64,000 nt of DNA from the NCBI GenBank assembly GCA_963678675.1, contig OY783199.1, positions 2,611,501 to 2,675,500 on the forward strand, written 5' to 3'. Under the pieces are notes generated by a model that was given only the letters and a program-made list of their open reading frames with translations, was not told the origin of the DNA and searched no databases. A program made the position numbers and the translations under genes. Below, piece after piece: positions 1 to 13,730 of the stretch. Positions within the stretch are counted from its first letter, which is position 1. Each line of letters opens with the position of its first letter. The DNA is from Xiphydria camelus. Lineage: Eukaryota; Arthropoda; Insecta; Hymenoptera; Xiphydriidae.

Positions 1-133
1 GACGCCTCGTGACGAAATGACCATAGCCGCGCACGCGTATCACCCTCCGGAGGATTCTGTGAAAACGAATCAAATCTGGGAAAGATCGTTGAGATGGAAA
101 TATTCACGATCCGGACGGATCTCGAGATCCTTC

Positions 134-651
134 AGGTTTCTCGAGCGGTACAGCGGCTTTTTCCCTGCTAAAAGTTAGTCCACTGAAGTACAGTGACACT
201 GTAAAGTATGTCCTTCGTGCGATGTGGCGACAATGTTTGACGTGCAGTAGTATGTGTGTATCTGTGAGTTCGAAAATGGAGACCAAAACATCCGGTCGTG
301 CATCTGTACGTCATGCAACGCTGCCACATTGACTTGTCAAAGGTTAAATTTACAAAGAACAATTAATAAAAGAATAACGGGCTTCTTAATGAACGCGAAA
401 ATTGGTATAGATTATTTTAGTTCGTTAAACGTGCTGTTCAAAAAATTTCCGAATTTTTTCACTATTTTTCTCAGAAATATCGCGGTTCGTTGGTTATAAC
501 CCACAAGAGCACATGTTATTTCGTTATTCAAAAATCTTTGCAACGAGCTTCGTAAGAGACTTGAAAATTTCACTGAATTTTTTGTTTACTTCAATCTACC
601 GAATAATGCAGTCATTTTCAAGCATTTCTCACGATTTTTAGTATAACGCTC
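134..651 (-). mobile_element. Element M copy 1 (about 520 bp)
   Basis: Near-identical to 46259-46784 but in the opposite orientation. The preserved end reads GTTTCTCGAGCG; the other end is damaged. No coding content is recognised. Confidence 0.7.
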
Positions 652-1641
652 AACTCTCCGAATACAGCGTTAATTCGAAGTGGTATCACGAAAATCACGG
701 ATATGCCCGTGAAGACGGGCCGAAAACCACGGGAGATGTACGGAGAATTGAACTTCGGAGAAATCGTCGCCAATGTCCACGATCCATCTCGATCTCGAGA
801 CCCTCGATCCTATACAGGTAGGCACAGGGCATCGATCGGAGCTGGTACCAGGAAACGCGCGGATACACCCTCGAAGACGTATCGAAAACCGCACGAGACG
901 CGTGTCAAATCGAACCTCGGAGATGTCGACGCGAGTATCCGCAATCCATGGATCTCGAGATCGCCGCACCTGGGCCCAGCGTCGACTGTAATCGGTACCA
1001 CGAAACGGAACGGACATACGTACCGCATATACCGACGAGGGTAGGGGTCAAAAACCGCAGCGGACGCCTCGAAGATCGAGGGACCCGGTGACCGCTTCGA
1101 TCGAACGCGGGAAGTTCACCCGAGGGGACTCGCCGACGCGACGGTGGCAAATTACGTGGGCGCGACGAATACGAGGACGGACAGCGTTCCGAGGAGATTT
1201 TCGGTGCCAGCTCCCACCTCAAAGGTCTGCCACGGGTGGTCGCGATCGCGCGCATGAATGTTTCATGGCTTCTAACTATCCACGGAACATGATCGATGGC
1301 CGGTTAGCACTCCGCTCGGCGCGCGCGTGCGTGTGCGCCGGGGATGAGCGCGCGAGAGGCGCAGTTCATAAATACGCGACGGTTCGGCAGTAAATCTTGG
1401 TAGCCACCGCGAGCGGCCGAAGGTGGTCCCCCGGTCCCTTCCACCGGCCCGACGTTCCCCGTTGTTAATTACCGTGTTTTAACACCTGACCCTGCACCGC
1501 TTACCGCCGACGCGGGGGTGCCTCGTTCGATCGGGTCGAATCGATCGGGGAGTCGAGGGCGCGAATGCCTTTTACGGCTTTCGTGGTCTCCGTGGAAATG
1601 TGGGAAAAAAAAAGAGTAGGTATATTTTCTACAGAGCGACA

Positions 1642-1870
1642 CACCGAGACAAAAATATACTTGATCGGAATAAACGTGCCTTTGGATAGTACCAAGAGCG
1701 TATTTATTCGATTTAAATGAATATTGATTTGATTCAAAATCAAATGACATTTAATTAATTCAATAATCTAATACTCGCGTCCAGCCAATATTCATTTCAA
1801 TCGAATAAATATGCTCTTGGGACCGTCCAAAGGCACGTTTATTTCGATCAAGTACATTTTTTTCTCGGTG
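1642..1870. mobile_element. MITE-C copy
   Basis: A palindromic element with arms of about 100 bp built on ACTTGATCGAAATAAACGTG. Ends are CACCGAG and CTCGGTG, flanked by CA on both sides. Confidence 0.8.
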
Positions 1871-1927
1871 CATAGTCGAGCTGAGAATGTGTGACGAAAG
1901 AACGTAGGGCTAACAGGATCGCCGCTG

Positions 1928-2227
1928 CACTTTGAGAAGAATAATTGCCGATGCCAAAACATTTGTCCTTTGATCGAAAATCTTGATATAACTCCAGGAT
2001 CAAGCCATGGTTTTCTTCGTGCCAGAAAATATTTGACAGGTTTGAGTAATCATTTCTTTGGGGGACGCAGGAAGGATTTTTCGTTCCAACTAAGGCAAGT
2101 ATTCTTGAATCAAGAATATGTATTTTTTCGACCAAGTATATCTGTATTCTTAAAAACGTTTATGTGATATCGTGTTGTTGGTTGAAGAAATACTTTGTCG
2201 ACTACTGGCAAATTATTTCTCTCGGCG
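1928..2227. mobile_element. MITE-I copy
   Basis: Ends are CACTTTGAGAAGAATAATTG and CAAATTATTTCTCTCGGCG. The interior includes GAAAATATTTGACAGG, as in the 11869 copy. Confidence 0.65.
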
Positions 2228-2742
2228 CAGCTGGCGAAATGACTGCGAGAATAGTTCTTATATCGCTGCTGCCGAGTAATTATCGCGCGATGGAGAAGAT
2301 CGATACACGGAGACACTTTTTCCAGAGCCTATATCGGATCTAAACAACGTCAATCCTATATATACCTACGTGAAACATATGTACCTACAGTCGCATGGCT
2401 CGTGTGTTATACATAAATGCCTATTTATATACGAGGTTGTAACAAGGTATCCCGTGTGCCTCTCGTGCCTCGTTCGATAAGAGATAAACGTCGCGCGAAG
2501 GTGGAAGGGGTGTGAACCCGGGTGGTACGCATCCGCGCCCTCGCCTCGTCGAGGAGAGCGCTGGCGCGCGAGGAAAAGGGCGTGACGTATGGTCCCCCGG
2601 GGTCTTCCGCGGCACGAGAGCCTCGCGCCTTCCCAAACACCCATCGCCATCGCCATCGCCTCGCGCTTATATTATTACCCCCATACATATTTATGCCGAG
2701 AACTCGGGAGAGGAGGAAGAAGAAGCGCGAGAAAGGGGGGTA

Positions 2743-2749
<7 letters not shown>

Positions 2750-2780
<31 letters not shown>

Positions 2781-3262
2781 CGCGGCCTCGTCTCGACTGA
2801 GTTAGTTATTACCGAATCAATTACCGGCCGTATTTATAGGGTGTAGCGAGTTCTCTCTGTTTCTCGGTGTTCGCCACGTTGACCCTCCTCTCCTCCGCGC
2901 CTCTCTTCGCTCCTTATACCGGGTCGAACCGCTCGCACGACTCGCGTTCTGTTCTCCGACGCCGGGGAACGAAGAAAGAAGAAGAAGAAGAAGAAGAAGA
3001 AGAAGCGTATATTTTGCTCTGGGGCAAGCCCTCTAAGAGCACACAGGAAAGTACATTTTAAAGTAGATAACTAGCAATAAGTAAGTCATAGTAACATGAG
3101 TAACAATATGTAAATAAGAGTAAGGTACAAAAATAAAGTCAATAACTAAGTAAGTAACTAAAACAGTAACTATAACGGTAAGAATAAAAAATAAGAAATA
3201 AACAATAATACAAAAATTCAAAATAAAGAAAGAGAGAGAGAGAGGGAGAGAGAGAGAGAGAA
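2750..3262 (+). repeat. GA and GAA microsatellites
   Basis: GA at 2750-2778, GAA at 2971-3005 and GA at 3226-3262. Confidence 0.85.
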
Positions 3263-3482
3263 TGAGAGGAAGGGAATGATAAGAGTAAAATACAGTAGAA
3301 TAGATATAAGCGGTACGAGAGAATGTAGAAGAGCGTTGGACAATTTTACGGCGCCTGACTGCCGTCATCTGTCGCTTTAATTACAAGTCAACAAGTTCAT
3401 CGGAACTTTACAAGATTTTTCCCCGCGTCCGTGAATGATATTTAGATATTTCTTTCAACATGTCGTATAAGCGATATGTTTC

Positions 3483-3874
3483 GATAATGAGGAACTTGCA
3501 TGAAAGTTCTTTTTCCTTGAAAATTTTACCGAATGAAGCTATATCGTGTTACAAAAACCAGGGAGCACTGTATTTTCTAATAATATGTAACTATATTAGA
3601 GAAAAAGAATTAATCAATCGTGCCTTAAACGCCTAAACCACGCGCCGACCCAGAACGCGGTATGATTGGCCGAGAGCGCTTTTACTGTTGCGTGACGTCA
3701 CACATTGCTCCTCGCTGTTTGCGCGGCTCTTTCAAACGCTACATTATTAACTCAAATTTGCGAACGTACCTATCCGACATGTCAACACCATAAGTTTACA
3801 TACCGTTGAAATTGCAATTTCTTACTCTATTTTTTTAAGCCAATAAAAAAAATCACGCAAGTTCCTCATCACGT
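3483..3874. mobile_element. Possible TIR element N
   Basis: ATGAGGAACTTGCATG at the left matches CACGCAAGTTCCTCAT at the right. The interior holds TGCGTGACGTCACAC. A single copy with short TIRs only. Confidence 0.4.
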
Positions 3875-4837
3875 ATCAAATAAGTACCACGAAGCGTCAA
3901 GTCCCGTAAAGATACCTCGCGGTGATTTGCCTGCTCGCAGCGGCGGTTGCGGTGTACCAACCCCAACGACAGTGCGTCATCCCCCACCGCGCCTATGCCG
4001 ATCGCGGGATTGGTGAAAAGTCACCCCCGGTGTACACGACGAGCGTGCAACTCCTTGCGACGCGAATTGTTCTCGTGGCTCGGCTCGGAGTGCGAGGGGT
4101 GTAAATCCGGGGTCTCTCCGGGACCCGAGCCATCTATAGATGTATACGCACATACCGTAGGTGGCAGGGGGCTACGTACCCCGTAACTCGAGCGACGCCT
4201 ATTACTCAACCCGTATCTAGTGTCGTCGTCGACGGTACTTCTCCACCCACGACGAATGGCGCGCAATATAACGGGCAATGTTGGCAAACAATTACCGCGC
4301 CACCCTTACGCGGCTCCCGCTGTAAGCAGGTAGCGAGCGATTTACGAGTATTGCATTCGCCCGGGCTCGTTTCATTACCGATGCATTGCCGGATGCCACA
4401 ATGCGCTCGAGAGTCACGCGACCGCTATTGCTCGACTCGTGCATTCGAACGAATGGAAGGTATCCGCGCCATTTTGAAAGGCCCTCGCAGCGCGAGGACG
4501 TAGACCCGAGCGTGTACCCCGAAGAGACGTTGTTAATAAACTTAATTGATCGTAGAGATGCCATTTTACGGTGAGGTATAGGTATAGCTCCGCGCGAAGG
4601 TATTAATTCAGGTCGATCTGATAATTGAAAAAAATGTTACTTCGTATCAAAGCGCCAGTGGTGATGATCGTTATCGCCAGGGCAATCATTTTCCGCGGAA
4701 ATTCTTTCTATACCATGCCAATTATTATACATTAATCAGAGGTGAATTGCTTTATATTACTCCAGTCTTTCTCATCTTCTTTTTATAGTTCTGTGTGGCT
4801 TGACTCTTGCTCCGCTTTAATAATTGCATATTTTGCA

Positions 4838-5039
4838 CACTGAGAAAAAAAAAGATTAAAAATTATTCTGACAGAAGGATAATCAGAGTACAAAAGGTAA
4901 GGTGGATCGAAAATTATTCTAAGGATCCTTCGAAGGTTAAATGATATACCCTGGAAGGATAATTTTTGATCTGTTTTACATTTCGTACTCAGATTATCCT
5001 TCTAACAGAATAAATTTTAATCTTTTTTTTTTCTTAGTG
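4838..5039. mobile_element. MITE-A copy
   Basis: A palindromic element of about 195 bp. The arms contain AAGGATAATCTGAGTACGAA and its complement. Ends are CACTGAG and CTTAGTG, flanked by CA on both sides. Confidence 0.85.
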
Positions 5040-5610
5040 CAGTAGATATATTTTTATATCTACTGCGATATTTATATTTGCCTACTACTGCAAAATATAT
5101 CTATTGCAAAAAATGCTATTACTAAAGTGGAGTAAGAATGTAAGATTCACATTACCCCTTTCGTCTACCATGATGGCTAATAGCAGCTAGAATCCACCAT
5201 AATGCATTTTATTCCACTCCACATATTTTTACGTCTTCAGAGATAACGTTTACTGTACCTCTGACGTTGTATAACAAGTATTCGCCAAGTCCTGTACGTC
5301 CGGATCGTTAGGAGCTTGCGGCCTTTGAGCGTAACAAGACTAATTCGATGAGACACGATAATGAGAGGGCCGACAGGGTCGGGCCCCCGGTTCCCCTCCC
5401 TCGGAAAATAACGAATCCTCGCCTAATGCCGAAATCGGCGCGACGATGCGCGCGGGAGCCACGTGTCGCTATAGCGGAGCGGGTTGCGCGATGTGCCGCA
5501 ACTGCGTCGGGATCGTCGCGGCAGGCAGCGAATTTTGGACCACGGTGTCGTGATTTCTATCCGCGTGCACCTCAACACATACAAGTATATTTGTTACTCC
5601 CTATCTCCCG

Positions 5611-5636
<26 letters not shown>
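5611..5636 (+). repeat. CT microsatellite
   Basis: Thirteen CT units. Confidence 0.9.
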
Positions 5637-5642
<6 letters not shown>

Positions 5643-8035
5643 ATCCGACGCCGTCGTTTACGGAAGTACACGTGCTTATCCTCCTACATCGCACGTGGAT
5701 CGACACGTGTGGCCAGTGTGTCTAATGCGTGGCTGTAATGAGGTGCCGTCAAAAATATTCCTCGCGAAGGACGACGAAGGATCGCACGCGGTGTGGTATC
5801 GCGAAAATATTTTCTACATTTGTACAGGAAAGATATATTCGAATCATTAATCGTACTCCCACGTTGAAATATCGATCCAATTATGTACCTACCTACTGTA
5901 ATTTACAGTTCATTATCCTGAAAATATCCATAATTTAATATCATTTCACACGCGCTTTTCAAGCAATTTTCTTGAAACCGGAGAGTTCGCAACCACTAGA
6001 AATCCCTTTTAAAAAATTAGAATGATTTGCGATTTTTTTGAAACTTGCAGAACTTATGGCGGCCAGGCCACTTTACAGAATGAAAGTGACAAATTTGATT
6101 TTTCTTGAGATCTAATGATCAAAACCTCATGAAAGATGCACGAATGATATAAATAAAATTTCCAAATGGATGAGAAATATATAATACAACGGTAACGATT
6201 AGATCATACCTACCGTTCAGAAATTGTATTAAATATATAATTGAACTAGTTTAATCATCGTAAGGTGACCAGTAAATCCTAGATAAATAATTAAAGGAAC
6301 AAAGTACTTTCACAAAATTCTTCCAACTCCAACTTTCCCTCGTCATACTAACTTTAACTCGTCCTTTACACAAATGACGTATATCAAATTCCTTAATAAT
6401 TCCAGCTCTTTCAGAATTCTCTGACCACCAAACACTGCAAACACGACAGCAATACCCCGTTTGATTATACGCCAGAGCGATGACATCATCGGAGTAAGCA
6501 CGCGTGTGACAAGAGCCGGTACTCCTACATAGCGTCTTATCGCCGAGTACCATCCTACGTTGGTCATACGTTGCGTCTACTCTGCTCGTGTATCCGCTGC
6601 GCGGTCAGCTGAATTCGGAAAGGGCATCTGTAAGACCCCCGTAGCAGACAACTTTTTGAGATCATTTCACGGACGCGTACATTTTAACGCACGTCGTTCG
6701 ATGAATACAGCGGGACCCACCTATGCGGATATATCGGTTGTATACGTCGACTATACGTTGTTTGGGGTATATGATGGCGAGCGATGGGATCTTTCGGGGG
6801 AAGCATGCGGTAATAGGCGGGTGGGTCGGTTGCGGTGTTTCCCGTTACAGACACCCCTCGATGATGGTATCGATTATACACCGTTCTAACAATGCGGAAC
6901 GCGGGGTAGGCCATCTACGCGTGGGGTGTGTCGAGAGGGGCTGTTTTAATTATCTAGTGGAGTAATTATAAACTGTGTATATACTGCAGCGTCGCACGGC
7001 GTTCAATCCGGGCTCGCACGGTCCGAGTCAAAGGGGCAAAGGGGGCGAGTTAAGCAGGTCCTGCCGAGCGAAAGACATTTCTCATCGGGGAAGATCGGAA
7101 TAACGTTGTAATGAGACGTTGATTTTTTTTCTACGCCCCGCGACGTTGCGATATTATTTCGAACCTCCCGTCGTTCCGATGGTGGTGATAATGGATCGAA
7201 ATCGAAGTCGATTCGTGTCCTCGTGATCCAAAGTTTGCATCCTTGAATTTGCCTTTCTTGCGTTATTTATGTAATTTAGTGTAAAATAAGTCGGATTATT
7301 TCCCCTCTTCCTATCTCCCTCTCTTTCCTGTAATTAAAAAAATCTACTCTCTCCTCAACAAATTCTCCATGAGTTCTTTATCAGTTCCTCGCCCTCTCCC
7401 ATCGTTTCTCCTCTATAGTCTCAAGAGACGGAGAAACATAGAGAATAGGAGGAAAAAGAGAAACAGCAAAAACGGTAAGAAAAACTTCCAACCCCCCGCG
7501 CCACCCTTTCGACATACTTTCGCGCAGAGATGGAAATGGACCAAAAGCGAAGTCTCCCCCCCGTACAGACCTCGCCCCACGGATAAATTCAGCACGCTCT
7601 CTACTCCCCGTGACGAAGTTGACGAGTCCTTTTCTCTCTCTCTCTCTCCCTCCCTCCGTTCGCACTTCTCCTTTCCTCTCCATCTCTCCTCGCACTTTTC
7701 TCCCGCGCTCCTCCCGTGTCCGCGTACGAGCCAGCGCGCCGTGGGCCCGCGAGTAAGGGGCTCTCACGTTACGTTCGGTGCGGCCAGGTGTCGGGTTACC
7801 CTCGACCTCATCTTCCTCCATGCCTCCGCGAGTTTGCCACCATCAGCATCGCCGGCCCCGCGAACGTCCGACGCGGCGCTTCTCTTCGTGACGGAGTAGC
7901 GGCGGTGGAGGACGAGGGGGTGGCGGGGTATTGGAAAGCGAGGAAACGGCATGGGGTTGCGGGAGGGAGAAGTGAAAATGGTAAAAGGAAACGTCGCGGG
8001 GAAACGCGTACGGAGAGCGCAGACGGTGGTAGCCG

Positions 8036-8262
8036 CACTGAGAAAGAAATTTACGTGATCGAAATAAACGTGCCTTTGGATAAGTCCCAAGAGAGCATAT
8101 TTATTCGATTTAAAATGAATATCGGTTGGACGCAAATATTAGATTGTTGAATTAATTGGATGTTCTTTCGATCGAATCGATATTCATTTAAATCGAATAA
8201 ATACGCTCTTGTGACTATCCAAAAGCACGTTTACTTCGATCAAGTACATTTTTGTCTGAGTG
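8036..8262. mobile_element. MITE-C copy
   Basis: Same palindrome as at 1642 and 59769. Ends are CACTGAG and CTGAGTG, around ATCGAAATAAACGTGCC arms. Confidence 0.8.
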
Positions 8263-8498
8263 TATCAATACGAAAGCGTCGTATATACGTGGTGTTCCTC
8301 TGTTTCGTACCGACGACTCTGAGTGCGTCCGTGGAAAAATGATGGAGTTGATTCACTGAATTTCTACTCTAACTGAAGTTCTACTGAATTTCAATTCTAA
8401 ATACATATATAAATCCCCTATTTGGAATAGTCTCCCTTGATATAATTGTACGTACACCAAATCTCAAATTGCACCAAGGGAAGAGGTTTAGTCGAATA

Positions 8499-8702
8499 CG
8501 AACCTGATGGAAAAATTTACTTGAGATTAATAGAAATTTCTTCACATCTCGAACAAAAGTCTATTTGAACGCAATTGATGCTCTACTATAGGTTCGTCTC
8601 TATTAAAAAGATGCAAAACATCTATCTAATCCAAATAAACTTTAATTTGTTGCGAATAAATTCCTATTTTCCGCTGTGGGTTCTCATTCAACCAAACCTT
8701 AT
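8499..8702. repeat. Repeat G copy
   Basis: Begins GAACCTGATGGAAAAATTTA and ends GGTTCTCATTCAACC. Matches 38058-38460 and 57882-58215. Confidence 0.6.
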
Positions 8703-9140
8703 CCCTCGGTATGGAATAAAAAGAGCCTCGGTATGCGAGCATTTACAGTCCTTGATTAAAAATCCCATTAAATCAAACGCTCGCAGCCCTCGTCGAAAAA
8801 TTCTTCCGAAACTCTTCCATCCTCCGACGAATTCGGATAATAAACGAAACGACGAATCGGAATGCCCTCCCACCCCCGAGACGCGCACGTTTGGATTCGC
8901 GGTCGAACGCGCCCTCCTCGCGCGCCGGAGAAAAGTGTGTCGCTACAGTTTCCGACGGTAGGTTAAGTAAGAGAGTTGCCACATAGGGGCTCACACGGGT
9001 AATTCAATCCTCGGACGTAGGTAGGCAGTACGTAAGATCACCGCATCCACACCGAGCTCGCCTTGCATGGCGGCCTCGGCTACTCCCACCACCGCGCGTC
9101 GCAAAACCGTCGCTACCCCGACCCACCTTCGACGCTGCCA

Positions 9141-9173
<33 letters not shown>

Positions 9174-9812
9174 ACCCACCTAACCTCCGCGTATCCTGCA
9201 CCTTCAGGGTGGCGTCACGCTCAAGACGCTTCCGGTGTTAAATTACCCACGCGCCTCGTTCTTTTTCCGAACCTTTTGTCTTTGCGGACTGCGCGCGCCA
9301 TCCAGCGACCGACGCGGCGCACAGGACCCAGGCCCGGGTTTGCGGGCGGCGTAACACACTGACGAAATTTGCGACTGTCGGGGTGAGTATGCAGCGCGTC
9401 GACCGCAAAGTGACGAGTCGTGACGGCGTGGATGCACGCGCGGGGTCGCGGTGGGGTTTGTTGTTGCAGATCGCGGTTGGACGTGGGCTTTTTTTTCTCG
9501 ACCATACGAGGGCAGAGTGAAAAGTCCGATACTTTTCGAGTAGGTGGTGGCGCGCCCCCGAGGTCTGTAAAGTGGCCACCTGCCGCGGCGATGACCTCTT
9601 CGTTTGATGAGAATTTCTTTTCAGCCGGCTATTTTCTTATGTCTGGGAAGAGAAAGAAGTCGCAGAGAGCCAAATCCGGTGGATAAGGTGGATGCGGCAG
9701 CAATTCGAACGTCGGATCGACGAATTTCGCTGTTGCAACGGCAGACGAATGGGCAGGTGCACCGTCGCGGTGGAACGGAACTTTGTTTTTTCGCCAAATG
9801 AAGGCGTACCTA

Positions 9813-10008
9813 CACTGAGGAAAAAAAAGATTAAAAATTATTCCGTCAGAAGGATAATCTGAGTACGAAAGGTAAAATAGATCAAAAATTATCCTTTCAG
9901 GGCTTAAAATTGAACCATCTTTGAGATAATTTTTGATCTATTTTACCTTTCGTACTCAGATTATCCCCTTCTAAAGGAATAATTTTTAATCTTTTTTTTT
10001 TCTCAGTG
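9813..10008. mobile_element. MITE-A copy
   Basis: Same palindrome as at 4838, with CACTGAG and CTCAGTG ends and a TA duplication. Confidence 0.85.
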
Positions 10009-10243
10009 TATACTCATCATCGGATTTTTTACTCTGCCCTCGTATGTCGGTACGGTGTGGAGAGATTGTCGTTATAGAGCAGCTTGGGACCCCAATAGAG
10101 TATTATAACTCGCTGATCACGCTCTATATTCGGTAATTCTTCGTGATACGTACTCGAGTGATATCATCACTCGACGGAGAAATATTCAAATTCCTTATAA
10201 CAATTATTCGAAGGAATAACAAACGTTTTATCGTCTCCTGGAT

Positions 10244-10487
10244 AATTGAGGGGGTGAGTGGAAAAGTGGTACAAGTCACAATTTGGATTATTTGAATTAA
10301 CTGCAAAAATGCATAGTTAAAGTAAATGTCTGTTTAGAAAAAAAATTGTATAATATGTATAATGGTATGGTTGCCACTTATACCACTGTTTTTCTAAAGA
10401 GATATTTACTTTAACTATGCATTTTTGCAGTTAACTCAAATAATCCAAATTGTGACTTGTACCACTTTTCCACTGACCCCCTCAATT
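10244..10487. mobile_element. Palindrome P (244 bp)
   Basis: Arms of about 95 bp start AATTGAGGGGGTGAGTGGAA and are near-perfect reverse complements, with a 40-bp centre. Confidence 0.75.
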
Positions 10488-11868
10488 GTCCGTATCAATA
10501 TGACTTTCGGTGCCATGAATACCTATGTCGATATTTACCACAAGTATTGTTACATTTGCTATACTCATAAATATTATGGTTACATTTTCATGGCACTGAA
10601 CGTCATACGCGTCGCGATAATTCAATCTTCCCACGTGGATCACGAAAGTGGTTACCACGGACTTTTCTCCGTGTGCAGAGACGAGGTCTGACCTCTAATT
10701 TTCGTCCACATCCACGCGAGGCGACAACAGACCAAACGAAACGGTTAAACAATCGAGCGACATCGACGGGGCTGGAGAACCGAGTTCTAAAAATATACCC
10801 TCGAAGCAAAAGTGGTGCCAAAATTGCGACCACTACGAATCGGTAGCGCGTGCACCGCGCTCGCGTACGCGATGCAGGCGGGCCCTCCGAGGTGAATCGC
10901 CGCAGGGCCCCCCCGTGAGGCCCGGCGGCGCCGCGCGATACCCCGCTGTTCCACCCGTACTCCCGACGCTAAAACAATGCTTCCAACACCCTACCTGGAC
11001 ACCCGAACGTCCGTCTCTCGGGGGCCCCGACGAGCCTCGCTCTTCCGCGCTCGCCTTTTCGAACACACCCGTTGCACCGCACGGGAGTAGGGTACACGCG
11101 CGCGCGCGGAGAACGGATAAAAATATATGCGGGAGCAGGAGAGCCAACACCCCGGGATCCGTATCGCGGCGCATCTTTGTTCCTCGGGGCAGAGCGAGAG
11201 ATAGCCGTCTACGCGGTGCATCCACTATACCTACGCGCCTATATCCCGTGCCTACGGGGAGGTGATGCAGAGCCGAGAGGGTCATTATTAGTCACCCGGA
11301 TATGATAATCGCGCGCGAGGAGCGACCATAAATTGCCCGAGAAGTTCAAGAGTCCTTCGGGATTGGGATGGTCGCGCGCACGCGGTTGCACCTCCGATTT
11401 GGATGCAGGAGGGATGCTGGGACGAGGGAAATTGGATCGAGGTGCGGATGGAAGCGCTGTCGATTTTGTCGTGACGACGCGATTGGAGAATGGTCCTCGT
11501 ATTATATAATGCGAGTTTTGTGTGCGAATGATTATATATCCGGTGAACCTTAGCGTACATGCGTCTATGTATCGATGGTTGTACGATCGAAGGGGCGAGT
11601 AGATAAGTACGTTTTTGGTCGGCCACTCGCTTTTGTTCTGTAGAGCTGTTGCAGAGGTGTTGCCCTTTCGATTATGCAATTATTAATACACAGACGTGTG
11701 CCGAGGTTCACGCGATATGTATAAATCGACCGGTACCGGAGAAAAAAGCGCGTATCTTTTTACCGTCATTGAGAAATGTCGTGTATCTCGTTGCCACGCG
11801 GGGCAATATCGTAAGTCCGTGTCGTCACGAACGTGACTCACGACTTTTCCCTGCACAGCAACGAATTA

Positions 11869-12169
11869 CACCGAGAGAAATAATTGCTGGTGCCGATAAA
11901 ATGTCGTCTTTCGTCAAAAATATCATGCAAATAATTCCAGAATCAGACCATAATTTTCGTCAGGCGAGAAAATATTTGACAGACTTTAGTAACTGTTTTT
12001 CTTCGCGCAAGAAGAATTTCTCATCCCAACGCGAAGGACGTATCCCTTGTGAATCAAGAATATATTATGTTCTCCAACGAAGAATCTGTATTCCTAAACA
12101 TTTTTAAGATCACGTGTTCTCGGGGTTCCAGAAATATTTTCTTGATACTAGCAATTATTTCTCTCGGTG
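11869..12169. mobile_element. MITE-I copy, best preserved
   Basis: Ends are CACCGAGAGAAATAATTGCT and AGCAATTATTTCTCTCGGTG, with a TA duplication. Confidence 0.8.
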
Positions 12170-13274
12170 TACGCTGCTCCGTAATGACAGTAAAAAGATA
12201 CGTGCAGGTTTTTTTAACTGCTACCCGTCGATGTGCACCGTTACAAAATCTACAACAGAACGATCCGAAAAGAAACTCAGTCCTTCATCCCCAGATTCAA
12301 CCACCGCATAATGGGCATGTTCACAACTTTTTGTACAACTGTTTAAAGTGCATGAATCGGAAGATTAAGGTATTAAAGTAATGTAGGTAAAAAATGGGCC
12401 ATTAAAAAAATGTTTTTTCCATTATTTTTGAGATGTTAAAAAAGGCATTCGTTTAAAAGCGCCGGACTTTCACCGCCATTTTAACTGACCTATCAGAGTC
12501 GGGCGACAGATTCCCCACCATTCACAAACCCCTTGCCAGTGGCTTTAGTGACGTCACTAAGGATTTCGTTTGAATCGAAGTCAAACTGTAAACATTAAAA
12601 AAAAAATAGAAATTAGTGCTCAGAAAAAAAGAACAAACACATCTTATTAATAACCACACGAAAAGTATTAATGAATGAGCAAACCAAAAATCGTGAACAT
12701 GCCCGTACGTCGCAATCGACTACCGTATAAAAAGCTGTCCAGCAGTCGCACACTCGCCGTCGCGTTATCGCGCGAGCGCGCAAGTGGTAGCGCGTGTATC
12801 GCCTACGAGCAATTACAAGGATCCGCACTTAGATCCAAACCCTCCTCCTCCTCCTCCTCTACCGGGTGGCCGAGTTCTTTCGTAGCGTGGGCGAGGCCCT
12901 CGCACGGCGTGGGTGGATGGGTGCAACGCGTGGTTTCCACCGCGGGAAGACCTCTGACCCCTCGCGGGCGCGATTCCCCACAGATAACGACACCCCGGAA
13001 CATCGCCGCCGCCGCGACGTGTCGGACGTCGGGGACGCCTCGACGACAGGTACGCGTCGATTCGTCTCTCGGCGTGGAGATGCGCTCTCCTATCCCCCCA
13101 ACCCCTCCTATATCCGTCACGGAAGCGCGTGGGTAGCGCGACGGCGTGACTCGTTCAAATGTGAATGCCGCGGGACGAGCGGCTGTACACACCGGGGTCC
13201 GGACGTACCCCCGGGGGTCGGTCGTGACGCGTCGAAAAATCGCGGTGACACGAGCATCGCTGTCGCTGTGCACA

Positions 13275-13549
13275 CCGATATATCTGTACCTTGGAATAGA
13301 AAGGACGGTTGTCCAAAACCCTGCATTCGCGCAAACAGTCGATTCTGTGAGTGCGGTCAAATAGGTCAATGTTAAATTCATCTCTTTTGCTAATTTGTTA
13401 GGGGAAACTGTGATTTTTGTGACTTAAAATTCGGCATTTTAACCGTGCCCAATGAAAAGATCGGGCTTTTTTATTCCAGAATATACATTTATCCCAAAAC
13501 TTGAATTTGAGGACATCCGCCCTTTCTATTCCAGGGTACAGATATATGG
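13275..13549. mobile_element. Palindrome R
   Basis: Ends are CCGATATATCTGTACCTTGG and CCAGGGTACAGATATATGG, with TAGAAAGG continuing inward. Confidence 0.6.
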
Positions 13550-13558
13550 CTAAACTTA

Positions 13559-13730
13559 CTCGCCAGGAAAGAAACTCCAATCATTATCTCGTTATTTATG
13601 AGCTTTTAGCCTACATCGATACGAGACTTTTTTGTAGATAAAAATGTAATCTTCAAAACGGCATTATACAGAGAGCCAAAAGTCCATAGATAATGAGACA
13701 ATAGTGATTGAAGTTTCTTTCACGGCGAGT
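13559..13730. mobile_element. Palindrome S
   Basis: Ends are CTCGCCAGGAAAGAAACTCC and AGTTTCTTTCACGGCGAG. It directly follows palindrome R. Confidence 0.6.

Noticed and set aside
132..140. A MEF3/SIX-type site TCAGGTTTC
   Set aside because: It overlaps the end of element M and is 31 kb from the so start. A single 9-mer is expected by chance.
7369..7899. A 176-residue Ser/Pro/Arg-rich frame
   Set aside because: Pyrimidine-rich low-complexity DNA with equally long frames on the other strand.
9004..9201. Poly-Arg and poly-Thr frames
   Set aside because: They translate CCG/TCG triplet repeats around 9138-9172.
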